NCBI GenBank assembly: GCA_913063125.1
Contig: CAJXZM010000003.1
Span: 32,511-96,510 of the forward strand
DNA: 64,000 nucleotides
Reading direction: 5' to 3'
Origin: an uncultured Gammaproteobacteria bacterium
GTDB taxonomy: Bacteria > Pseudomonadota > Gammaproteobacteria > Pseudomonadales > Ketobacteraceae
Shown piece by piece: positions 40,605 to 49,276 of this stretch (position 1 is the first letter of the stretch; each line of letters begins with the position of its first letter). The notes beneath the pieces are model-generated. The model was not told the DNA's origin and searched no databases. It was given only the letters and a program-made list of their open reading frames with translations. Position numbers and translations under genes: made by a program.

Positions 40605-41741
40605 TCAAGCCACATTTGACTCAAATAATGGCCGGGACAAATGATCCCAATCTATATCTGCATCATGGTCAAAATTCTCATAACTCAGCAAGCCCAGCGC
40701 TTCAAATTTTGAACGCACATTGTCAGTCAGCAACCCAATGCGTTTTAAGTTCGGCATAATACGGCTAAATAAGAGATTTCTAAATTCACTCAGCACTGTA
40801 CTTTCCAATACACAATCCCTTGCGTCAACTGGGTCCCAGCCAAACGCCACAAACACCTCCTCACTGATCAACCGATCTCGCATTACAACACAGGCCTCAA
40901 ACGCAAACAGGGCCCGATCTTCTCGCTCTTGATCCGTCAAACATTTGCAATATTCCTCCAAATAATTAACGCCAAAAGTAACATGCCTGGCCTCATCCCT
41001 AATCACCAATCGCAACAATTCTGACAAAACAGGTATTCGTGTAGTTGCTCGCGCACCTCTGAAGGCCGCCAACGCCAACCCCTCCAAAATAATCTGCATA
41101 CCGATAAATTTCAGATCCCAACGTGGATCGGTAAGAATCTTATCAAGCAGCGATTTAAGTTTATTGTTAACCGGATACATAAAACCAATCTGAGTTTGAA
41201 TAAATTTATTAAACACCTCCACATGACGTGCCTCATCAAACGTTTGAGAGGCTGCATACAGTTTAGCGTCATAGGTCGGGGCACAACTCACCAGCTGCGA
41301 AGCAACCAAAAGAGCTCCTTGTTCACCATGTAGAAATTGACTCATATTCGACGCCATATAATGCCAATCGAACTCAACTTTCCTTTCCTCAGATAATGCC
41401 TCAAAGGGAGCATAACCTTTGAACATGTTAAAGCTCTGATCAGTGCAATATTCATCCTTATTGATAATTTGCGACCAATCCAAATCCATTTCCACATTCC
41501 AATTAAGCGTTTTTCCTAATTCGTAGAGCTTACGAATTCGTCCATCTGCGCTCAGGTAATCCCAATTATAGGAGCCCGTTAACGGCGTATGAAAAATTTC
41601 TCGAATAGACTCTACATGCTGAGGCTGCATATTCGCAGCAACATCATCTGCATCAGGAAAGTAACGTAATGCTCTCGGTGGCTCAGTAACAAGTTTTGTA
41701 GCCATGCTCTTACTTATATTCTCACCCATGTTCTTACCCAT
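40605..41741 (-). CDS. Ferritin-like di-iron (R2/AurF-like) protein
   Basis: 378 residues, no signal peptide. The helical core contains the paired carboxylate-bridged di-iron motifs HGEQGA, FDEARH, ILEGLA and RDEARH, i.e. Glu plus two E-x-x-H ligands as in ribonucleotide reductase R2, AurF and related oxygenases. It could oxidise an amine, acyl chain or aromatic; the substrate is unknown. AGGAG precedes the start. It diverges from a LysR regulator at 41855 across about 110 bases, the classic regulator/target layout. An alternative is a ferritin-like storage or peroxidase role, less likely given the length. Confidence 0.82.
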   Translation of the reverse strand: MGKNMGENISKSMATKLVTEPPRALRYFPDADDVAANMQPQHVESIREIFHTPLTGSYNWDYLSADGRIRKLYELGKTLNWNVEMDLDWSQIINKDEYCTDQSFNMFKGYAPFEALSEERKVEFDWHYMASNMSQFLHGEQGALLVASQLVSCAPTYDAKLYAASQTFDEARHVEVFNKFIQTQIGFMYPVNNKLKSLLDKILTDPRWDLKFIGMQIILEGLALAAFRGARATTRIPVLSELLRLVIRDEARHVTFGVNYLEEYCKCLTDQEREDRALFAFEACVVMRDRLISEEVFVAFGWDPVDARDCVLESTVLSEFRNLLFSRIMPNLKRIGLLTDNVRSKFEALGLLSYENFDHDADIDWDHLSRPLFESNVA

Positions 41742-41854
41742 GCCGTTCTCCTATCAAGTTGCGCTCCATTAACTATACTTAAGGAATCAAACAAAGGCAT
41801 AATCACAACATTTGTGAGTTTTTCTCATAAGTAGATAACGCAAAGGCAGGGGTA

Positions 41855-42787
41855 ATGATGGATGCCATGACGATTTATACCACTGCAGTGAAGACAGCAA
41901 ACTTCTCCTTAGCTGCACAACAACTTAACCTCAGCCCCTCTGCTGTTAGCAAACAAATTAGCCAGTTAGAAAAAACGCTTGGCGTGAGGCTGCTCAACCG
42001 TACAACTCGCTCTATCAGTCCTACAGAGGCTGGCACACTGTATTTCAATCGCTGCATGTTAATCCTTGAAGCCATCCAAGAAACCAACGCCATGGTAAAA
42101 GACTTAGAGTCTTCTGTGGGAGGCACATTGCGTATTTGGGTACCCTCCGTTTTTGGCCGCTCACTACTTTCTAGGGTTGCTGCTGATTTTTGCCGAGAGT
42201 TCCCAAATATTGATATAGAACTGTTTCTAAGTGATGCACCCATGGATCTAACCGGTAGTGGTTTTGATATCGGCATTTACCTAGGGGAACTCCCTGACTC
42301 CCGGTTAGTCGCTAAAACCATTGGGCCCCTCAGCCTGGTTTTATGTGCATCGCCTGAATACATTGAACAACACAGCCACCCCCATTCAATCAACGCGTTA
42401 GCAGATCACAACATGATAATCGTCACCGGTAATGAGTCCATAGATATCCGCAAAGTCAAACGGCTAGCGGAATCAGCAAAGCTACATGAGCGATCGGCAA
42501 AGCTCATCACCAATGATTTAGATTTGGCTTATCATGGCGCCCATGCTGGATTAGGTATTGCTGCGCTACCCTACTATTTAATTCAACGTTCACTGAAAAA
42601 AGGAACATTAGTACACCTACTCAAAGATTTTGAAACACCTGGAGCATTAGTACATATGGTGTTCCCTAAATCCCGCTACATGCCGCAAAAAACCCGACAA
42701 TTCATTGATTTCTTATCTCTATATTTCATTGATCTAGCCGAGCAACTTCGTCAGTCCATTAAAACAGAAAAACAAAAAAAACCTTAA
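41855..42787 (+). CDS. LysR-family transcriptional regulator
   Basis: 310 residues. The N-terminal wHTH (AAQQLNLSPSAVSKQISQLEKTLGVRLLNRTTR) is of the CrgA/DhcR-like LysR type. The effector domain spans about residues 90-295. AGGCAGG lies before a double ATG. It is divergent from the di-iron protein gene and probably regulates it in response to that enzyme's substrate. The stop codon is inside the palindrome that forms the following terminator. Confidence 0.92.
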   Translation: MMDAMTIYTTAVKTANFSLAAQQLNLSPSAVSKQISQLEKTLGVRLLNRTTRSISPTEAGTLYFNRCMLILEAIQETNAMVKDLESSVGGTLRIWVPSVFGRSLLSRVAADFCREFPNIDIELFLSDAPMDLTGSGFDIGIYLGELPDSRLVAKTIGPLSLVLCASPEYIEQHSHPHSINALADHNMIIVTGNESIDIRKVKRLAESAKLHERSAKLITNDLDLAYHGAHAGLGIAALPYYLIQRSLKKGTLVHLLKDFETPGALVHMVFPKSRYMPQKTRQFIDFLSLYFIDLAEQLRQSIKTEKQKKP

Positions 42788-42795
42788 GGTTTTTT
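42776..42795 (+). terminator. Short palindromic terminator
   Basis: AAAAAACCTTAAGGTTTTTT is a perfect 20-base palindrome ending in T. It overlaps the LysR stop. The short GC stem makes it a weak terminator. Confidence 0.55.
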
Positions 42796-42885
42796 ATTTC
42801 TGGCCGATACAGGTAGTTAGAAAGTAATTTCTAACTCAACCTCAAAGACACACCCTACCTTTTCTCGTTTATTGAAAAGAGGCTA

Positions 42886-44283
42886 TTGTGTGTCAAAAAT
42901 ATGGAATTCACCATGAAAGTAGCCTCATCCCAGCTCAACTTTTCTGGTGGACACACCCTGCGAATTCGACAGGAACAACATGCGCTTTTGCAGACGTCCA
43001 CAAGCAACACATCAACGGAGCCACCTCTTAACGGCTCTACCCCTTCAGCTACGCAAATAACGCGGACACAACAACTTGCAGCCCGCGAACAGGTGACACT
43101 AAATAGCCAACAACGCTACCAAGTTAATAGTCAATCTTATGTTACCAATCCCAACAATGACGACGAGGATGCAGTCTTTACCAGTGAAAAGATCATAGAG
43201 CGCACCTTAAGAAAAGCGTTTACACAAAACATCCGAATGGATCTATCTCAAATTACGGTGCTAGAACCCGCACCAGATATTCAAGCAGGAAATGCAATTC
43301 AGGCAGAAGTCACCATTGGCCAACAAAGCATTTATGAAGAAGAGGAACACACTAATTTCAGCATATCAGGCAACGTTACAATGGCGGATGGTAAATCAGT
43401 AGAATTCACCCTATCGGCTCAATTAGATCGTAATTTTTCAATTCAAAAAGACGCTAGAATATTCTCGCAAAATACGCAAAAAACTGACCCTTTGGCAATT
43501 AATCTCGACGGAGGAATTGTTACTCTAAGAGATACCTCTTTTCAATTTGATCTTGATGCCGACGGTACCAAAGAAGATATTTCATTTGTATCACAAGGAA
43601 ATGGTTTTATTGTCTTTGACAAGAACAATGACGGTAAAATTAATGATGGCAATGAAATGTTTGGAACCCAATCGGGTAATGGGTTCCAAGACTTGAGCCA
43701 ATACGATGATGATGACAATGGCGTCATTGATGAAAATGATGATATCTACGAACAACTTAACATCTGGACACAAGACGGTGCTGGCAACGACCACCTTATG
43801 TCCCTCAAAGAAGCGGGGGTTGGGGTTATCGGGTTGGAGCACAACAACTCCAGATTCGAACTCAAAGATGATTACAATAATTCACTAGGTAGCATTCAGC
43901 GATCTGGCTATTTTTTAATGGATAGTGGTGAAGCAGGCTTTGTACAACAAGTAGATTTATCCCAACGAAACCTGGAAACTGAAGAAAAAATAAAGGCCCA
44001 GTTTGAACCCGACATGACAAACTTCGAACTTTCAGAATTGAATTTAGGTCTTGAAAACCTTCCAGGACGAAGAGATACAGGCCAAACAAAGCCCATGCTT
44101 ACGTTAGAACAAGCCACCATTCTTACGAAACAAACCAATGATGAGTTACTGGAAAAATACGATGAAGTATCCTCTGTGGAACAATCAGAAGAAACCAAAA
44201 GTTTACTGGAACAACTGGTGGAAAAACTAGAACAATATGGTGCAGAACAAAAAGACAAGCAAGACAAACAAAAAGACATGTAA
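42886..44283 (+). CDS. EF-hand/calcium-binding-repeat protein of unknown function
   Basis: Up to 465 residues; the start is uncertain (TTG 42886 after AGAGG, or ATG 42901 or 42913, the last giving MKVASSQLNF, which seems the natural N-terminus). There is no signal peptide. Residues 60-190 are hydrophilic and include IERTLRKAF. From about 205 the protein has LDLDGGIVTL, then DLDADGTKEDI, DKNNDGKINDGNEMFG and DDDDNGVIDENDD, a block seen in calcium-binding domains linked to RTX-type proteins. The C-terminus is acidic, Lys/Gln-rich and likely a coiled coil. It probably binds several calcium ions; secretion by a type I system is possible but no exporter is near. Confidence 0.7.
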   Translation: MCVKNMEFTMKVASSQLNFSGGHTLRIRQEQHALLQTSTSNTSTEPPLNGSTPSATQITRTQQLAAREQVTLNSQQRYQVNSQSYVTNPNNDDEDAVFTSEKIIERTLRKAFTQNIRMDLSQITVLEPAPDIQAGNAIQAEVTIGQQSIYEEEEHTNFSISGNVTMADGKSVEFTLSAQLDRNFSIQKDARIFSQNTQKTDPLAINLDGGIVTLRDTSFQFDLDADGTKEDISFVSQGNGFIVFDKNNDGKINDGNEMFGTQSGNGFQDLSQYDDDDNGVIDENDDIYEQLNIWTQDGAGNDHLMSLKEAGVGVIGLEHNNSRFELKDDYNNSLGSIQRSGYFLMDSGEAGFVQQVDLSQRNLETEEKIKAQFEPDMTNFELSELNLGLENLPGRRDTGQTKPMLTLEQATILTKQTNDELLEKYDEVSSVEQSEETKSLLEQLVEKLEQYGAEQKDKQDKQKDM

Positions 44284-44307
44284 TATTTATGCAGCTCACC
44301 CAAAAAA

Positions 44308-44367
44308 CATGAATGATAACAAAAAAAACATATCACTAAAAACATCTATTCGTTGTTATCGTTCATG
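44308..44367. repeat. 15-bp inverted repeat
   Basis: CATGAATGATAACAA (44308-44322) and TTGTTATCGTTCATG (44353-44367) pair at 14 of 15 positions around a 30-base spacer. It lies between the convergent EF-hand and AraC genes. No T-run follows. Confidence 0.6.
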
Positions 44368-44424
44368 CAACCCGGTTCAAAGTAGCTTAACAGGCATGTA
44401 TTTACCAACGTATAGCAAAACAAC

Positions 44425-45456
44425 TTAGCGCAACATTTGCTTTGGCGTTCTGCCTGTCCACCGTTTAAACGCCCGAGTAAATGCACTTTGATTCCCGAAT
44501 CCAAGCAAGTCTGACACCTGCTTAATACTTTTATCTGCATTATTTAGCCACTGTTCAGCTTTTTCTTGACGATATGCATCAAGTACTTTTTGATAAGAAG
44601 TTGACTCAGAGGTTAATAGTCGCTGCAACTTTCTCTCGCTCATATGCATTCTTTCTGCCACTTTTTCTAGCACAGGCTCCTCTGGCAAGACAGCTTCGAT
44701 ATGAGACCGTACAATATCTGTCGTCGAGGAAAGGTGATTTTTCTGTAAATACTCTTCCATCACCTTTTCATTAGCTTCGAGCAACATTGCGTTGTAGGTG
44801 GGCACTAGTGCTGGAATCACTGATGGGTGAATTGAGAAGCAATTCGCATGACTATTAAAGGTTACTGGTATCTCAAAAAACTCGTCAAACCGTTTTCTAT
44901 CAGACGGTTCTGGGCGAACCATTTCAACCGCTAACAAAGGCATTCGAGTATGCATATAATGACGCGTAATATGTATTAATGATGCCATAAAAGCATCAAT
45001 CGCCTCATAAGAAACATCAGGACTATCATCTCGAACGTTAAAATATAAACATACTTTATTCTCCTCCATATTCAACTTCAGGTTTGCAATATCACTCACC
45101 AAACGCGCATTTCGAATCACTCGTTGAATTGCTTCAGTAAAATTCTTTGACGCCATCGCTGCATAGCCAAGCGCATGAAACGTTGTTGGGGATACCGATT
45201 CAGCCACCCGTAAACCAAAAGCATCATCACCTGTTAGGACGACAGATGAACGCCAAAGCTTCGTCATTACAACTACCGGTATACGATAATTAGCATCAAT
45301 TAGACGTGACTGGTCAATGGCATGATCTGCAAACAATGCATCTACCGCTGTTTTTTTACACGCATAGGAATTCAGAGCTCTCTCTATCGCTGCAGCCCAT
45401 GTTGCTATTGTGCTAGATGCCCTGCCTTGAGGTTGATCGCTGCCTGTCACTTTCAC
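44425..45456 (-). CDS. AraC-family transcriptional regulator (OruR/ArgR-like)
   Basis: 343 residues starting at a GTG at 45456. The N-terminal two thirds is the arabinose_bd-type domain seen in OruR-like regulators (FGLRVAESVSPTTFHALGYAAMAS). The C-terminal 100 residues are the AraC double helix-turn-helix, ending DLLGFGNQSAFTRAFKRWTGRTPKQML. It diverges from the secreted protein at 45658, its most likely target. Imperfect 11-base direct repeats (CCTTGTTACGA/CCTTGCTACAT, 45481-45502) just upstream could be binding half-sites. Confidence 0.9.
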   Translation of the reverse strand: MKVTGSDQPQGRASSTIATWAAAIERALNSYACKKTAVDALFADHAIDQSRLIDANYRIPVVVMTKLWRSSVVLTGDDAFGLRVAESVSPTTFHALGYAAMASKNFTEAIQRVIRNARLVSDIANLKLNMEENKVCLYFNVRDDSPDVSYEAIDAFMASLIHITRHYMHTRMPLLAVEMVRPEPSDRKRFDEFFEIPVTFNSHANCFSIHPSVIPALVPTYNAMLLEANEKVMEEYLQKNHLSSTTDIVRSHIEAVLPEEPVLEKVAERMHMSERKLQRLLTSESTSYQKVLDAYRQEKAEQWLNNADKSIKQVSDLLGFGNQSAFTRAFKRWTGRTPKQMLR

Positions 45457-45657
45457 ACTCTTGTCACGCCCATGTTATAACCTTGTTACGACCTTGCTAC
45501 ATTCTAACTACTTCAAAAACCAAACAATCTACACATTAACAGCAATTGTCGTAAATTGGTAAAAACATGACAGCTTTCGGAGACAACCCAACCCATCCTA
45601 CGCGTAACCTATTGGTGAAGCTGATGAATACCATTACCCATAAAAGGACAATTCAAC

Positions 45658-47268
45658 ATGGTCACCGATCACATGGCTATAACAAAAACAATATCCCATC
45701 GACAATCAGGACCGTCTATATTTCGCACATTGGTTGCAGCGGCAGCTTTGTCTTTATCTTCAACACTACTAGTCTCCTTTAGTGCCCAGGCAGATACTGA
45801 TCCAAGCAACCCTGACGGCAACGAACCACCCCATAATACCTTTCTATCAGATTCTGCATGGCCTATGAGTCATAGGACCTCATATGTTCAAGGCTCATCC
45901 CCTTTCCCTGGCCCAACGTCTGCAGAGTCTTTAAGCAACGCTTCTTATAAGGCAACCAACCTCCTCAACATCACGTTAGCAATGTCTGCACCTTATGCCA
46001 ACGGCGATCTCGTTGCCTGGGGCTCTGGAGCAACCGATGTTTACAAAATCAGTGTTGATAGCGATAAGACTCGCGTTATCGATAAGATGAAAAAAACAGA
46101 AACACCCAACATCGCTAATGGAACAACTGGGGCTTACACCGTTCTTGATAAAGACAATGTTTTTTATGTGCCGGGGCAAGGTAATCTATATGCATATACA
46201 GACAGTATTCAAGGTGACTCAACCTCGGATATCACATTACTTCGCACATTAGAAATCCCCGCAAACATATTACGTGGAAGCAATTCTGAAGACCCTATTG
46301 TTGGTATTAACATGATGTACGACGGCTACCTATCCATTGCGACAAAGCGGGGAACCATCGCGATCATCTCCAGGGATTTTAGTGAATTCCACTATCTACA
46401 ACTGGGTGATAATGAGTTAGGAGAAGAGGTTTCCAACTCATTTGCAATCGATGAAGATGGGGGTATTTATGTTGTTACTAGCGAGCAGATGTATCGAGTG
46501 CAATGGACGGGTGAAAAGCTCTCATTAGATGAAGCTGACGGCGCGTGGCAATCAGCATACGAAAATGGGGGGGACATTCAGGTTCCTGGACGATTGGGTA
46601 GTGGCTCTGGGTCAACCCCTTCATTGATGGGGGTGGGCGATCAGGATAAATTTGTAGTTATCACTGATGGTCAAATAGTTACCAACCTTGTGTTATTTTG
46701 GCGTGATGAGATCCCTGCTGACTGGCAGCCTATAGCACCCGGGAAAAGTCGTCGTATTGCTGCTGAAGTACCGGTTAATTACGGTGATGACTCTCGTGAG
46801 CTAGCTATGTCGGAGCAGTCAGTTTTAGTTCGTGGTTACGGAGCTGTTGTCGTAAGCAATGATTACGGTTCAGATATAGCCCAGTCTTCAAACCCAACGC
46901 TTTCAAATCTTATCAATGCTTTTGTCGTATTCTTTAGCAATAAGCCTAAATATGCCCCTTATGGTGTTGAAAAGTTCGAATGGAACCCTGATACACGCAC
47001 TCTGGATGTGGCCTGGGTTAATAATGATATAAGTTGCCCCAACGGCATTCCGACGATGAGTGCTGCGACCAATTTGTTCTATTGTGTGGGTCAGCGTGAT
47101 AGTCGCTGGAATGTTGAAGCATTGAATTGGGATGATGGTTCTTCCGCATTTTTTAAGCCTATGTCGAAGTGGTTTTACTACAATAGCTTCTATGCAGCCA
47201 CCCAGATTGGGCCATTTGGCGGAATTTGGACAGGGACAATTACAGGCGTAGCCAAAGTTACACCTTAA
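45658..47268 (+). CDS. Secreted propeller-like protein of unknown function
   Basis: 536 residues; AAGGA precedes the ATG. A long signal region (RTLVAAAALSLSSTLLVSFSAQA) gives a periplasmic or outer-surface protein. The mature part has recurring blade-like patterns (GAYTVLDKDNVFYV, DGYLSIATKRGTIAII, SFAIDEDGGIYVVT), suggesting a beta-propeller such as PQQ- or SGL-like folds. I see no catalytic motif and do not recognise the family. It is divergent from the AraC regulator and followed by the LplT-PlsC fusion after a hairpin, so a three-gene lipid- or envelope-related locus is possible. Confidence 0.7.
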   Translation: MVTDHMAITKTISHRQSGPSIFRTLVAAAALSLSSTLLVSFSAQADTDPSNPDGNEPPHNTFLSDSAWPMSHRTSYVQGSSPFPGPTSAESLSNASYKATNLLNITLAMSAPYANGDLVAWGSGATDVYKISVDSDKTRVIDKMKKTETPNIANGTTGAYTVLDKDNVFYVPGQGNLYAYTDSIQGDSTSDITLLRTLEIPANILRGSNSEDPIVGINMMYDGYLSIATKRGTIAIISRDFSEFHYLQLGDNELGEEVSNSFAIDEDGGIYVVTSEQMYRVQWTGEKLSLDEADGAWQSAYENGGDIQVPGRLGSGSGSTPSLMGVGDQDKFVVITDGQIVTNLVLFWRDEIPADWQPIAPGKSRRIAAEVPVNYGDDSRELAMSEQSVLVRGYGAVVVSNDYGSDIAQSSNPTLSNLINAFVVFFSNKPKYAPYGVEKFEWNPDTRTLDVAWVNNDISCPNGIPTMSAATNLFYCVGQRDSRWNVEALNWDDGSSAFFKPMSKWFYYNSFYAATQIGPFGGIWTGTITGVAKVTP

Positions 47269-47289
47269 TCATTATTGATTCTTTTGGCG

Positions 47290-47327
47290 TTAGGAATTAA
47301 CGTAGCGTTAACTACGTTAATTCCTAA
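47290..47327. promoter_or_regulatory. Perfect 16-bp hairpin just before the LplT-PlsC ribosome site
   Basis: TTAGGAATTAACGTAG (47290-47305) and CTACGTTAATTCCTAA (47312-47327) are perfect inverted copies around a six-base loop. The hairpin ends two bases before the ribosome site AAGGA (47330-47334) of the gene at 47340. It has no T-run. It could terminate or attenuate the upstream transcript, shield the ribosome site, or be a dimer operator. Confidence 0.85.
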
Positions 47328-47339
47328 CCAAGGATCTCT

Positions 47340-49229
47340 ATGGATAATAATCACCAGGAACGGTCTCAGTTTTATCTGCTTAAACAACCACGATTTGCCC
47401 CATTATTTTGGACACAGTTTCTGGGGGCATTTAACGATAACGTATTTAAGAGCTCCCTGTTAATTCTCATCGCTTTTAGTGCGAGCTACCAAGTTTCCAT
47501 GGAGATTAACGCCCTTAACAACATTGCAGCGATGCTATTTATCCTCCCTTATTTTCTCTTTTCTGCCCTTGCCGGTGAAATCGCGGAAAAGTATGAAAAG
47601 TCATTTTTAATTCGCAGGATTAAGCTGTTTGAAATTGCCATCATGGCCTGTGCGGGGGTGGCGTTCTATTTCAGCCACGTTGCTGGCTTATTATTACTAC
47701 TATTTTGTGCTGGCGCACAGTCAACTTTTTTTGCTCCCATTAAGTACAGCATTATGCCGCAACACCTCCATTCTGATGAGCTAGTGGGTGGTAATGCACT
47801 GGTTGAGTCCGGTACCTTTCTTGCCATATTGTTGGGCACTATTTTGGGTGGAGTCCTGACTAAAATCGATAATGGTACAATGTGGATTTCTCTATGCATA
47901 CTAATTGTGGCTTTTATAGGTTGGCTTTCTAGTCGAAAAATACCCATTGCTGAAGCAGCTTGCCCTGACATTACGATAAAATTCAACCCTTTCACCGAAA
48001 CACTAAAAACCCTCAAGATAGGCCGCGAGACACATTCCGTTTATCTCGCCAGCTTGGCTATTTCTTGGTTTTGGTTCTTAGGGGGATCCTACTTAACACA
48101 GCTGCCCAATTATACCAAAGTCGTGCTGAACGGTGATCAAACCATTGTTACCTTGTTGCTAGCATTATTTTCTATCGGTATTGCAATAGGCTCTCTACTC
48201 TGTGAACGCTTATCCGGCCATAAGATTGAGCTAGGTTTAGTACCTCTAGGATCCATTGGTTTAACTGTTTTTGGTGTTGATTTGTTTTTTGCCCATTCGG
48301 CGAGTGAAACTACCATTGGCTTTATCGCGTTTATTAGCATTCCCGCAAACATTCGTGTTCTTGTTGATTTTGTGATGATAGGTGTTTCAGGAGGGCTTTA
48401 TATTGTCCCCTTGTACGCGATGGTTCAAGAACGATCAGACCCAAAAAAACGCTCACGCACCATTGCAGCATTAAACATTTTAAATGCGGCGTTTATGGTG
48501 ACGTCTGCCATTTTCGCGATGTTGTTTTTATCGGTAATGGAGCTCTCTATTCCCCAGTTCTTTATGGTTATCGCTATCATGAATGCAGTTGTTGCTTGGT
48601 ATATCTACCGAACAATCCCTGAGTTCCTTATGCGGTTTATTATTTGGATGATTACTCACACTATGTACCGTGTTAAACATACGGATTTACATAACATTCC
48701 TGATGAGGGTGCTGCGGTCATAGTCTGTAATCATGTAAGTTATATGGATGCAATGATCATTGCTGGCGCCTGCCATCGGCCTATTCGTTTTGTAATGTTT
48801 AAACCAATTTACAACATGCCTGTATTGAATTTTGTATTTAGAACGGCAAAAGCAATCCCCATTCATTCTAAATCTGTTGACCCAGAAACGTATGAAACGG
48901 CGTTTAGTAAAATATCGGAAGAACTCAATAACGAAGAAGTAATTTGCATCTTTCCCGAAGGGAAACTAACCACTAACGGTGATATCGATACCTTTAAAAA
49001 TGGTATTGAAAAAATATTACAAAGAAACCCCGTACCGGTAGTCCCCATGGCACTAAAAGGTTTATGGGGCAGTTTCTTTAGTCACAAAGATGGAAATGCA
49101 CTCACCCGTCGGCCCCGTCGGTTCTGGTCGAAAGTGGAACTTGCCGCAACACCAGCTATAGCGCCAGGTGATGCAACGGCAGAAACACTAGAACAGGAAG
49201 TCAAGTCACTACGAGGTACCGCTTGTTAA
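47340..49229 (+). CDS. MFS lysophospholipid transporter-acyltransferase fusion (LplT-PlsC)
   Basis: 629 residues. Residues 1 to about 420 are a 12-helix major facilitator domain resembling LplT, the inner-membrane flippase for lysophospholipids (FWTQFLGAFNDNVFKSSLLI, then AGAQSTFFAPIKYSIMPQ). Residues about 425-629 are a PlsC acyltransferase with N464-H465-V-S-Y-M-D470 and FPEGKLT. In E. coli these activities are split between LplT and Aas, where PlsC is fused to an acyl-ACP ligase. Here there is no ligase domain, so the acyl donor must come from elsewhere. Function: import and reacylation of lysophospholipids at the inner membrane. Confidence 0.92.
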   Translation: MDNNHQERSQFYLLKQPRFAPLFWTQFLGAFNDNVFKSSLLILIAFSASYQVSMEINALNNIAAMLFILPYFLFSALAGEIAEKYEKSFLIRRIKLFEIAIMACAGVAFYFSHVAGLLLLLFCAGAQSTFFAPIKYSIMPQHLHSDELVGGNALVESGTFLAILLGTILGGVLTKIDNGTMWISLCILIVAFIGWLSSRKIPIAEAACPDITIKFNPFTETLKTLKIGRETHSVYLASLAISWFWFLGGSYLTQLPNYTKVVLNGDQTIVTLLLALFSIGIAIGSLLCERLSGHKIELGLVPLGSIGLTVFGVDLFFAHSASETTIGFIAFISIPANIRVLVDFVMIGVSGGLYIVPLYAMVQERSDPKKRSRTIAALNILNAAFMVTSAIFAMLFLSVMELSIPQFFMVIAIMNAVVAWYIYRTIPEFLMRFIIWMITHTMYRVKHTDLHNIPDEGAAVIVCNHVSYMDAMIIAGACHRPIRFVMFKPIYNMPVLNFVFRTAKAIPIHSKSVDPETYETAFSKISEELNNEEVICIFPEGKLTTNGDIDTFKNGIEKILQRNPVPVVPMALKGLWGSFFSHKDGNALTRRPRRFWSKVELAATPAIAPGDATAETLEQEVKSLRGTAC

Positions 49230-49250
49230 TCACAATATGCTCTATTTACA

Positions 49251-49276
49251 CCAGGTGCTCTATTACGAGCACTTGG
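49251..49276. terminator. Hairpin at the convergent gene ends
   Basis: CCAGGTGCTC (49251-49260) and GAGCACTTGG (49267-49276) form a 10-bp stem with one G-T wobble and a six-base loop, overlapping the GntR stop codon. No T-run is present. It could stop transcription from either side. Confidence 0.5.
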
